A stretch of DNA of 64,000 nt, taken from assembly GCF_020687165.1 (NCBI RefSeq), contig NZ_JAJEQC010000009.1, one strand, 5' to 3'. Positions 25,914-33,315 of the stretch are shown here, in pieces. How positions within the stretch are numbered: the first letter of the stretch is position 1; every line of letters starts with the position of its first letter. The notes beneath the pieces are model-generated. The model was not told where the DNA came from. It ran no database searches and saw only the letters and a list, made by a program, of their open reading frames with translations. The translations under genes were made by a program, and so were the position numbers. Source of the stretch: Hominenteromicrobium mulieris. GTDB lineage: Bacteria; Bacillota; Clostridia; Oscillospirales; Acutalibacteraceae.

Positions 25914-26726
25914 ATGAAGAGAAAAGGATTGTATCTCATGGTAGTTTTTGACGAAAAACAACACAGGTGCAGATTATGCGGCAATTATTATTCTGACAGT
26001 GATATGAGTGAGGAACACTACCCTGCACGAAACACAGGAAATGAAGATGTTGTTGCTGTTGATCTCGGCAAAATGTTTGATACATTTACTTCGGAGAGTG
26101 TACATGCTGAGATTAGAGAAAAGTTGAATCACGGGGAAACTCTTGAGAATATTACTGGAGATATTTTTGACACTCAGTTATCAACATCTCTATTTCCCAA
26201 AGGGAGAACCGCCAGAACTTTATGCCGTAAATGCAATACATTCTTAGGAAAGTATGATGAAGCATACTTAAGGTTTTTTAATCTTGATGGAACTCCCAAA
26301 TCGATAAATGGTTTTCAACAACATACCAAGTATCAGATCATTAAGGCGATTTACGCTAAATTTCTCTCAATTCCTGAGGCTGCAGGTGAAGCATTCGATT
26401 TTATAGATTTTATTAGAGATGACGACTCTACGGTATACAATGGTAACTGGAATATTTATTTTGTAAAACGAGACTTTAGTTCTGATCTGCTGGGAATGAA
26501 GGATATTAGAACCGGAAAAATAACATTTGACGAAGGTGTTGTTTACGAACTGTCCGATGATAAGTTTATCTTTAATCTAATGAACTTCCCTAAACATTCA
26601 TGCTTTGAAATGACAAATCTATTCGACATACTAAAAAAGAACTACAAATTGGTTGAAGGTGTCGGTGAAAGTGGCGGTTATCATGCACAGGTATTTATGA
26701 GCAGCATATTTAACACAATCTTATAA
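25914..26726 (+). CDS. HNH-like endonuclease-fold protein in the defence cargo
   Basis: This 270-residue protein has a zinc pair CRLCG near residue 20 and CRKCN near residue 104. MSEEHYPAR lies between them and NTFLGKYDE follows, the EHxxP...CxxCNxxLG layout of HNH-like proteins. The rest (residues 120-270) is unrecognised. Two starts are possible: ATG 25914 or ATG 25938 with AAAAGGA upstream. It is last in the defence operon and ends at a bidirectional terminator. A nuclease role beside Shedu is inference; the catalytic His is most likely in the EEH motif. Confidence 0.65.
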   Translation: MKRKGLYLMVVFDEKQHRCRLCGNYYSDSDMSEEHYPARNTGNEDVVAVDLGKMFDTFTSESVHAEIREKLNHGETLENITGDIFDTQLSTSLFPKGRTARTLCRKCNTFLGKYDEAYLRFFNLDGTPKSINGFQQHTKYQIIKAIYAKFLSIPEAAGEAFDFIDFIRDDDSTVYNGNWNIYFVKRDFSSDLLGMKDIRTGKITFDEGVVYELSDDKFIFNLMNFPKHSCFEMTNLFDILKKNYKLVEGVGESGGYHAQVFMSSIFNTIL

Positions 26727-26732
26727 TTATCA

Positions 26733-26782
26733 AAAAAGGGACTGTTGCAAAATTTGGATTTGCACCAGTCCCTTCTACTTTT
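26733..26782. terminator. bidirectional terminator between HNH and XRE genes
   Basis: AAGGGACTG and CAGTCCCTT pair, with further partial pairing inside. An A run lies on the left and a T-rich tail on the right. It ends both the plus-strand defence operon and the minus-strand regulator. Confidence 0.8.
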
Positions 26783-26791
26783 ATACCCGAG

Positions 26792-27640
26792 TTACTTCCT
26801 TTTTCTTTTCCCCTTACCATGGGTCATACTGCCTTTACCACGCTGGCTGATCGGGCTGTTCATGTGCTTGGACAGTTTCAACACTTCAATCAGATTTGCA
26901 AACTGCTCCATAGTAAGTGCATCGTAGTCAATGCCAAGGTTGGCGAGGAACAGACGGGCTTTCTTTTCTTCGGTGCTGCCTTTGTGGTCCATAGCATCCT
27001 GTAATTGTTTCTGCACTTCCAGAGCAACGCAATTCTCGTCCGCAGTGGTTGCGTCCTTACGGTGCGTATCTCGAATATCATGGAGGATGCTTGTCAAATC
27101 TTTGGAAACTACATGACCGAAATACTCATCTTCCTGCACCTGTGCCAGTTCCAAAGTGCGCAGATACAAGTCCTCCTCATTGTTTCCTTTTTTCTTAATC
27201 ACAGATTGCCGGACAGCTTCCATGGCAGCGTTCATGTTGGTGATCCGCATATCCGCAATACGATCAACATAGATTTCTGCATCCAGCATCATGCGCTGAA
27301 AATCCTTATGGCAGACCATTTCAGAAAGCAGCCGGTGATTAAAATTCCCGGTGGTTAATACAGTAATTGCGTCATCACTCAAATGTAGAGCATTCAGCTC
27401 TGTGTTTGGGTGATTTTTATTTTCTGTCAGACCCAGCAGATAGTCCGTGGACACGCCATAGAACTTGGCGAGTGTCAGAATCGCAAAGGGGCTGATGTCC
27501 TTTGCGTTTTCATCAGATTCATATTTTCCCAGGGCGGAACGGGACAGGCCAGTGCGTTCTGCTAATTCTTCCAGCGTCAAATCAAAATCTACGACACGCA
27601 AATCTTTCAATCTTTCCTGAACAGTGAGTTTCGGTTGCAT
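26792..27640 (-). CDS. XRE-family helix-turn-helix regulator of the island
   Basis: This 282-residue regulator has an N-terminal Cro/CI-type helix-turn-helix at residues 20-70 (LTLEELAERTGLSRSALGKYE, then ILTLAKFYGVSTDYLLG). A long helical C-terminal part of unknown role ends in a Lys/Arg-rich tail. Homologues sit beside MobA/L relaxase modules in Clostridia elements and are likely to control mobilization. It is divergent from the mobilization genes across a 577-base leader region. Confidence 0.85.
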   Translation of the reverse strand: MQPKLTVQERLKDLRVVDFDLTLEELAERTGLSRSALGKYESDENAKDISPFAILTLAKFYGVSTDYLLGLTENKNHPNTELNALHLSDDAITVLTTGNFNHRLLSEMVCHKDFQRMMLDAEIYVDRIADMRITNMNAAMEAVRQSVIKKKGNNEEDLYLRTLELAQVQEDEYFGHVVSKDLTSILHDIRDTHRKDATTADENCVALEVQKQLQDAMDHKGSTEEKKARLFLANLGIDYDALTMEQFANLIEVLKLSKHMNSPISQRGKGSMTHGKGKRKRK

Positions 27641-28217
27641 ATTTCATCTCCATTTCCATAAGCGTGGAAATCCACGCATTTTTATGCTCTTTTCCTACCT
27701 TTTGGATATACGGGAGAGAGCATCTTTTTTCGCTAAACTGTACTCGTAAATCACCGATGCACCTTGAAAACTGAATGACCGTCCGAATGGGATATGTCCC
27801 CCAGCGAAGTATCGCCATGACTGCGAAAAGCACGAGCGTACCAACGGGGAGAAAACGCCGGGAAGATATCCGGGCAGGAACGACATTCGGGCAGAACGGC
27901 ACTCAAAAATCATGGGTTAAATTCAAACCATGTGAAATCAGCGAAAAACCACTCTTTTTGTGGTGCCATCTATACCAACGAGTGATGCACTCAACAGCGT
28001 ACAGGGTATGGCATAGAATGAAGGCTTTCGTTATTTCACAAAAAGCCGCATTAAACAGTGAAAAGGGGTACTGTCCCTTATGGACAGAGCATCGTTACGG
28101 AAATTCTGAGCGAAAAGTAAATTCTCTGTTTCTGTCACGAAGCACTGTACGGCATTTGCTATTTAACAAGCAAATTATACCATATCACGAACAAAAAAGA
28201 ATGGAGGAAATGTAAAT
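27641..28217. promoter_or_regulatory. 577-base intergenic leader between XRE regulator and mobilization genes
   Basis: I find no convincing gene here; two short frames run through it but lack ribosome sites and family likeness. It holds several small dyads: CATGGGTT with AAACCATG near 27910-27935, CCAC with GTGG near 27951-27965, and CCGG repeats near 27857-27875. It must contain the divergent promoters, and a structured leader RNA is possible. GGAGGAAATGTAAAT provides the ribosome site of the next gene. Confidence 0.5.
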
Positions 28218-28445
28218 ATGAAGAAGAAAAGGCCTGAATTGTATCGAAACGAGATCAAGTCTTACATCGTCCGGGCGGGCATGACCATGAGTGAGGTGGT
28301 GGATTTTCTGGCAGACGAGTACGGATGGAGCAGCAGCGTTCCCAATTTGTCCGGTAAGTTGAAGCGTGGCAGCCTACGCTACGGCGAAGCCGTGGAGCTG
28401 GCCGATGCGCTGGGCTATGACATTGTTTGGGTCAAGCGGGGTTGA
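28218..28445 (+). CDS. small XRE-like protein (DUF6471-like)
   Basis: This 75-residue protein (ELYRNEIKSYIVRAGMTMSEVV, then SSSVPNLSGKLKRGSLRYGEAVELADALGYDIVW) has the spacing of a single helix-turn-helix domain. Homologues stand at the head of MobA/L mobilization modules in Clostridia. The start follows GGAGGAAATG. Its stop overlaps the ATG of the next gene (TGATG). DNA binding at the nearby oriT or promoter is possible but not shown. Confidence 0.75.
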   Translation: MKKKRPELYRNEIKSYIVRAGMTMSEVVDFLADEYGWSSSVPNLSGKLKRGSLRYGEAVELADALGYDIVWVKRG

Positions 28446-28765
28446 TGCGAATGCCGAATGAACAGCTGGAAAAATTGAAGCAACAGAAATATGTAGCTGA
28501 GAAAAAGCTGACCGCAGCCAAGCACAAGGAGAAGCGATTGCAGAGCGAGCTGAAACGGCTGACCAGAAGCGAGAGAACCCATCGGCTTTGCACTCGTGCC
28601 GGAATGTTGGAGACCTTTTTGAAAGAGCCGACCGTCCTGACCGATGAGGATGTGATGGAGCTGCTGACCTTCATCTTCCAGAGCGAAGCGGTTCACAAGA
28701 AGCTAAATCTGCTGATTGAGAGCCGGAGAGAAACGCAGGAAGCGGACGAGGGTGAAAACCCTTGA
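28445..28765 (+). CDS. DUF3847 family protein
   Basis: This 106-residue coiled-coil-rich protein (LEKLKQQKYVAEKKLTAAKHKEKRLQSE as heptads near the start) resembles DUF3847 proteins encoded before MobA/L relaxases. It may be a relaxosome accessory protein, analogous to MobC by position. The ATG at 28445 overlaps the previous stop codon. The predicted oriT begins directly after it. Confidence 0.78.
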   Translation: MRMPNEQLEKLKQQKYVAEKKLTAAKHKEKRLQSELKRLTRSERTHRLCTRAGMLETFLKEPTVLTDEDVMELLTFIFQSEAVHKKLNLLIESRRETQEADEGENP

Positions 28766-28770
28766 CGGAG

Positions 28771-28818
28771 ACAAGGGCGCAATTATACACCACCTAAAGA
28801 TGGTAATTGCGTTCTGCC
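28771..28818. other. oriT: predicted origin of transfer (oriT), RSF1010/MOBQ-like
   Basis: An inverted repeat (CGCAATTA at 28778, TAATTGCG at 28804) encloses a second short dyad (ACCA/TGGT). On the minus strand the left side reads TAATTGCGCCCTTG, closely matching the RSF1010 nick region TAAGTGCGCCCT. The site lies between the accessory gene and a MobA/L relaxase with the matching active-site Tyr25. The nick would fall near 28776-28778. The remaining 230 bases up to 29048 hold no gene I can support. Confidence 0.72.
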
Positions 28819-29048
28819 GAAAGCCCATTGCATGGAGTTTGATGATTTCCGCAAAAGTCCCCTGCTTCAATCATCCAGAGGAAGCTACACTTCCCCTGCG
28901 CTGGCTTTGCCAGCTACCCCTTTGTGGACTTGCCGCCGAGGAACGATTGCAAGCAATCATTCCCCGACAACAAGTGAATATCCCTCGCCCGACCGTGCTG
29001 AAAAGTATCGGTCTTTTTTTGTACCATCGAAAGGAGGTTCAACCAAAG

Positions 29049-30644
29049 ATGCCCGTACCACATTTGGAAATCCGCATCGTCCAGCGAAGCAAGGGCAGCT
29101 CTGCTGTTGCCGGAGCTGCCTACCAAGCCGGAGAAAAGCTGTTTTCCGAGTACGACCAGAAGATGAAAAACTACCTTTACAAGAAAGAGGTGGTTTACAC
29201 AGAGGTCATGTTGCCCGCCAATGCCCCACCCGGATATGCTGACCGAGCAACACTTTGGAACGCAGCTGAGGAAGTAGAGAAGCAATGGAATTCCCAGCTT
29301 GCAAGGCGATTTGTGGTTGCCTTACCAAGAGAAGCGCAGACCGAAATGTATCCGCAGATGATGCAAGAATACTGCCGAGAGCATTTTGTGTCCAAGGGAA
29401 TGTGCTGTGATTTTGCAATCCATGACCCAGATCCTCCCGGACACAATCCCCATTGCCATATCATGCTGACCATGAGAGCCATTGATGAAAACGGAAAGTG
29501 GCTGCCTAAGAGCCGCAAGGTTTATGACCTTGACGAGAACGGAGAGCGTATCAGACTTCCCTCCGGCAACTGGAAAAGCCACAAGGAGGACACTGTTGAT
29601 TGGAACGAGCAGTACCATGCCGAGGAATGGAGACACGGCTGGGAGCTTGTTCAGAACAAGTATCTGGAACTTGCCGGAAGTCCTGAGCGAGTGGATATGC
29701 GCTCTTATGAACGGCAGGGACTGGATAAGATTCCGACCGTCCACATGGGAGCCGCCGTTTGCGCTCTGGAACGCAAGGAAATTGAAACCAACATTGGCAA
29801 TCTCAACCGAGATATTAAAGCCGCCAACCGTATGATGAATGCCATCCGCAGCACAATCCGCAATCTGCGAAATTGGATTGCAGACATTATGGAAGCGACC
29901 AAGGAAGTCTTTGCAGAAACGGATGCACAAGCAAAGAACACTTCGCCCGATCTGGTTCTTCTGCTTCGTGACTATCTGAACTTACGAAAGGCAGAACGCA
30001 GCGACTGGTCAAGATACGGTCAGCAGAAAGGCACGACTGATGATTTGAAGGCAGTCTCCAAAGCCGTCATCTATCTGAAAGAGCATGAGCTTTTCACGCT
30101 GGAAGATTTGGATACCGCCCTGCAAGAAATGAGTGAGAAGTCCAAGAGCATCCATGCCGACATGAAGAAAGCATCCGCCCGCATGAAGGTCATTACTGGC
30201 ATTCAGAACGCCGTGGCAGACTGCCAGACCCACAAAGCGGTTCATGACAAGTATCTGAAAATCGGCTGGAAAGCACGACAGGCAGCGTTTGCAGAAAGCC
30301 ACAAGGACGAGCTGGACAGCTTCAACAAAGCGTTCCGCTATCTCAAAAAGCAGGGCGTGGATTTGAATGTCAATCTGGATTCCCTGCAAGCGGAGTACAG
30401 CAATCTGCAAGAGACCTACGCAGAGCTTGCCGGACAGCTTGCCACCGCCAAGGAGGAATTGCAGCCGATGAAAGATATTCGCTATTGGGTCAGCAAAGTC
30501 CTCATGCCGGAGCAGTCCGAGGTCGAGAAGAAGCCCGAACCGAAGCACTCCGTCACGGAAAAGATAAAGTTTCTACAAGAGCAGAGCAGCAATCAGCAGG
30601 AGCAGAAATCTCGGCAGCACAAAAAACAGAATATGGAACTCTAA
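29049..30644 (+). CDS. mobA: MobA/MobL family relaxase (MOBQ)
   Basis: This 531-residue relaxase nicks oriT and pilots the transferred strand. It has the catalytic Tyr25 in AGAAYQAGEKL, the same position as in RSF1010 MobA, and the metal-binding three-His motif GHNPHCHIML near residue 131. The C-terminal half is a long coiled-coil helical region. The ATG at 29049 is fixed by AAAGGAGGTT, although the frame is open to 28716. The island has no coupling protein or secretion system of its own, so transfer needs a helper, perhaps an ICE like the one at 44-64 kb. Confidence 0.9.
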   Translation: MPVPHLEIRIVQRSKGSSAVAGAAYQAGEKLFSEYDQKMKNYLYKKEVVYTEVMLPANAPPGYADRATLWNAAEEVEKQWNSQLARRFVVALPREAQTEMYPQMMQEYCREHFVSKGMCCDFAIHDPDPPGHNPHCHIMLTMRAIDENGKWLPKSRKVYDLDENGERIRLPSGNWKSHKEDTVDWNEQYHAEEWRHGWELVQNKYLELAGSPERVDMRSYERQGLDKIPTVHMGAAVCALERKEIETNIGNLNRDIKAANRMMNAIRSTIRNLRNWIADIMEATKEVFAETDAQAKNTSPDLVLLLRDYLNLRKAERSDWSRYGQQKGTTDDLKAVSKAVIYLKEHELFTLEDLDTALQEMSEKSKSIHADMKKASARMKVITGIQNAVADCQTHKAVHDKYLKIGWKARQAAFAESHKDELDSFNKAFRYLKKQGVDLNVNLDSLQAEYSNLQETYAELAGQLATAKEELQPMKDIRYWVSKVLMPEQSEVEKKPEPKHSVTEKIKFLQEQSSNQQEQKSRQHKKQNMEL

Positions 30645-30710
30645 CAGGCACTTGCCGTTTTCTCTGCGAAAATGTCGAGTGCCTTTGTTGTTCCCCGAAA
30701 GGAGGATACA

Positions 30711-31382
30711 ATGAATGTATTTGAAGCGGTCAAGCAGACCGTAACCACCCGACAAGCAGCAGAGTGCTACGGCATCTATGTCAACCGGGCAGGAAAAGCT
30801 AACTGCCCTTTTCACAATGATCGAACACCCAGCATGAAAGTGGACAAGCGATTCCATTGCTTCGGCTGCGGTGCCGATGGAGATGTGATTGATTTTACGG
30901 CACAGCTATATGGGTTAGATGCAAAGTCCGCCGCCGAAAAACTGGCTGCGGACTTTCAAATCCCCTATACACATTACAAAAGAAAGGAAACAGTGAAAAA
31001 GACGATCAGAGAGAAATCGGAGGAGCAAATGTACCGGGAACTGGAAGCCAGATGCTTCCGGGTATTATCAGATTATTTTCATCTGCTCCGGCATTGGGAA
31101 CGGGCATACGCCCCGAACCTGGAGGATGAAACATGGCATCCATTGTTCGTGGAAGCCCTGCAAAAGAAAGACCACATCGAGTATTTACTGGATGTGCTGC
31201 TGTACGATTCCATTGAGGAGCGTGCGGCGCTTATAAAAGAATACGGAAAGGAAGTGATGAAACTTGAACGGCGATTATCAGAGCTTGGCACCGGAGCTGA
31301 GAGAGAATTTGAAGATGTTGGCAGAGAACCGGCTCTGCCAGACCCCGGAGGAAGTCAGGGATCTTCTGGAGGTGAACGATAA
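30711..31382 (+). CDS. CHC2 zinc-finger DNA-primase-like protein
   Basis: This 223-residue protein has a primase-type zinc finger: Cys32, His35, Cys50 and Cys53 in CPFHNDRTPSMKV and FHCFGCGADGDVIDF. The catalytic TOPRIM domain of full primases is missing, so it may only start or aid replication of the mobile element. AAAGGAGG precedes the ATG. The following VapE-like gene overlaps its end. Together they suggest plasmid-like replication of the excised island. Confidence 0.87.
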   Translation: MNVFEAVKQTVTTRQAAECYGIYVNRAGKANCPFHNDRTPSMKVDKRFHCFGCGADGDVIDFTAQLYGLDAKSAAEKLAADFQIPYTHYKRKETVKKTIREKSEEQMYRELEARCFRVLSDYFHLLRHWERAYAPNLEDETWHPLFVEALQKKDHIEYLLDVLLYDSIEERAALIKEYGKEVMKLERRLSELGTGAEREFEDVGREPALPDPGGSQGSSGGER

Positions 31383-32655
31383 AGGGCAGGTAAAGAATAC
31401 CATGCAGAATGTGTATCAGGTCTTTCAGTCCGATCCGGTACTGCATGGAGCCATCGGCTATAACATCCTCACCGGGCGCATTGACATCTGCAAGCCCCTG
31501 TGGTGGGAACGCACCGCCTCTGCCATGAGTGACACGGATTTCAATTACCTCATGCTGTATCTGGAAAAACGATACGGGCTGAACAACGAAAACCGCATCC
31601 GAAGGGCGCTGACGGTGGTTGCACACCAGAATCAATACCACCCGATCCGGGAGTATCTGAACCGTTTGGAATGGGATGGCACAGAACGCATCCCCTATGT
31701 GCTTCATCACTTCCTGGGTGCAGAAATATGTGCGTATGGCACCGAAGTCATGCGGCTGTTTCTGTTGGGAGCCATTCACCGGGTATTCAGACCGGGCTGC
31801 AAGTTTGAACTGATGCTCTGTCTGGTAGGCGGACAGGGGGCGGGAAAATCTACCTTCTTCCGATTTCTGGCTTGCAAGGATGAGTGGTTCTCCGATGACC
31901 TGAAGAAGATTGATGACGATAATGTGTTCCGCAAGATGCAGGGACACTGGATCATAGAAATGTCAGAAATGATTGCCACAGCAAACGCACGGAGCATCGA
32001 GGATATTAAATCGTTTCTGAGCCGATCCAAGGAAACCTACAAGGTTCCCTATGCAACGGAGCCGGAGGATAGGCTACGGCAATGTGTGTTTGGCGGTACT
32101 TCCAATGCGCTGGACTTCCTTCCCCTTGATCGCAGCGGAAACCGCCGCTTTCTTCCCATCATGGTACATCCCGAACGGGCAGAGGTACACATTCTAGAAG
32201 ATGAAGCTGCATCCCGGCAGTATATGGATCAGCTATGGGCAGAATCCGTGGTCCTTTACCGGCGAGAAAAGGTGCAGCTGAAACTGTCCAGAGAAATGAA
32301 CGAACAGTTGGTTTTACTGCAAAAGCAATTCATGCCGGAGGACACCAAGGTAGGCGTGATACAGGCGTTTCTGGACGATTTTGATGGAGATATGGTCTGT
32401 TCCAAGCTGCTCCATCACGAAGCTCTGGGACGCTTTGATGAGCCGAAATCGTGGGAGATACGGGAAATCAACGAGATTATGAATCAGTCTGTGACAGGCT
32501 GGATTCCTTATCCCAATCCCAGAAGTTATAAGAAGTACGGCAAGCAAAGGGGCTGGATGCGTGGAAACGAAACGGTGGAAGCCGGGACAAGCCCCTTGGA
32601 CGGCTTCCGTGAATTGACTGAGGAAGAATGCAGCCAGATGGAGCTGCCGTTTTAA
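31264..32655 (+). CDS. VapE-like P-loop ATPase/helicase
   Basis: This 463-residue virulence-associated protein E-like ATPase has Walker A VGGQGAGKST near residue 188 and Walker B-like HWIIEMSEM. FKSFLSRSKETYKVPYA-type sensor residues follow, then GTSNALDFLP with the arginine segment RSGNRRFLPI. Such SF3-like helicases unwind mobile-element origins. The start is a TTG at 31264 within the primase-like gene, with AAAGGAAG upstream, implying coupling. It is probably the replicative helicase of the excised island. Confidence 0.85.
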   Translation: MNGDYQSLAPELRENLKMLAENRLCQTPEEVRDLLEVNDKGQVKNTMQNVYQVFQSDPVLHGAIGYNILTGRIDICKPLWWERTASAMSDTDFNYLMLYLEKRYGLNNENRIRRALTVVAHQNQYHPIREYLNRLEWDGTERIPYVLHHFLGAEICAYGTEVMRLFLLGAIHRVFRPGCKFELMLCLVGGQGAGKSTFFRFLACKDEWFSDDLKKIDDDNVFRKMQGHWIIEMSEMIATANARSIEDIKSFLSRSKETYKVPYATEPEDRLRQCVFGGTSNALDFLPLDRSGNRRFLPIMVHPERAEVHILEDEAASRQYMDQLWAESVVLYRREKVQLKLSREMNEQLVLLQKQFMPEDTKVGVIQAFLDDFDGDMVCSKLLHHEALGRFDEPKSWEIREINEIMNQSVTGWIPYPNPRSYKKYGKQRGWMRGNETVEAGTSPLDGFRELTEEECSQMELPF

Positions 32656-32707
32656 GAAAGTAGCATGGTTTCCTGTTTCATATCCAGTCCGTTGCCATAT
32701 CGGTTTC

Positions 32708-32742
32708 CGGGAAAAGCTTTGTTCCGCAAGGCTTTTTCTTCT
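32708..32742 (+). terminator. terminator after the VapE-like gene
   Basis: GAAAAGC and GCTTTTTC pair around a 13-base loop and run into CTTC. The stretch 32656-32961 (306 bases) otherwise holds only this, the 18-codon frame and the hairpin listed at 32883. Confidence 0.6.
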
Positions 32743-32882
32743 CTGGAAACAAAGGCAACAAAGAAATTCAAGAAAAACCAAAATAGCAAAGACAACTGCT
32801 GCAAGGAAGAATCTGGTTTTTAGAAGCCGGTTTCCGGTTTCTGTTTCCGTTTCTCCCTTGCCCGGCTTTGGGAGGTATTGAA

Positions 32883-32942
32883 ATGAACGCAGCACAGAAA
32901 AAAGCAGGGGTCGGAACGACCCATCCCTGCACAACGAATTGA
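32883..32942 (+). promoter_or_regulatory. leader peptide-like frame with hairpin before xis
   Basis: An 18-residue frame (ATG at 32883, GGGAGG upstream) overlaps a strong hairpin, GGGTCG with CGACCC and an outer GCAGGG/CCCTGC. It ends 20 bases before the xis start. It could be an attenuation-type leader that controls excision genes; this is inference. Confidence 0.4.
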
Positions 32943-32961
32943 TATATGGAGGTAAATGCCT

Positions 32962-33195
32962 ATGGCGAATAGCAAGAGCAATGTGAGCGAGAAGAACTGT
33001 TTTGACATTCCGGTGTGGCGCAGATACACGCTGACCATTGAAGAAGCAGCCGGCTACTATCACATCGGCGAGGGGAAACTGCGGATGCTGATCGACCAGA
33101 ACCCGCACGAAGATTTCTATGTTATGAACGGAAATCGGGCGCTGATCAAGCGGGAGAAGTTCGAGCGGTATCTGGATCAGGCCACCGCAGTATAA
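32962..33195 (+). CDS. xis: excisionase (Tn916 Xis-like)
   Basis: This 77-residue winged-helix DNA-bending protein has the Tn916 Xis-like core (VWRRYTLTIEEAAGYYHIGEGKLR, then NGNRALIKREKFERYLD). It directs Int towards excision. The ATG at 32962 is preferred over the ATG at 32956 because TGGAGGT is then correctly spaced. A terminator-like hairpin follows and the integrase comes 120 bases later, the same order as Tn916. Confidence 0.9.
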   Translation: MANSKSNVSEKNCFDIPVWRRYTLTIEEAAGYYHIGEGKLRMLIDQNPHEDFYVMNGNRALIKREKFERYLDQATAV

Positions 33196-33210
33196 ATTCC
33201 GAAAAAATAA

Positions 33211-33232
33211 TACGGCAGAACTGCCGTTTTCC
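33211..33232 (+). terminator. small hairpin terminator after xis
   Basis: CGGCAG and CTGCCG pair around two bases, followed by TTTT. Confidence 0.65.
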
Positions 33233-33249
33233 AATGATACAACTATACT

Positions 33250-33293
33250 GAGAGCCAGATTTGTGATACAATGTTATCACAAGTCTGGCTCTC
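33250..33293 (+). promoter_or_regulatory. 19-bp inverted repeat in the integrase leader
   Basis: The arms at 33250-33268 and 33275-33293 pair over 19 bases with a single G-U, around a 6-base loop. The repeat ends 23 bases before the int ATG. There is no T run, so it may be an operator, an RNA stability element or a barrier to readthrough translation of int. Confidence 0.65.
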
Positions 33294-33315
33294 CTTACTT
33301 GAAAGGAGAGATTCC

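Noticed and set aside
27582..28215. Short frames on both strands in the 577-base leader
   Set aside because: No ribosome site, no recognisable domain, and they overlap likely promoter and hairpin sequences.
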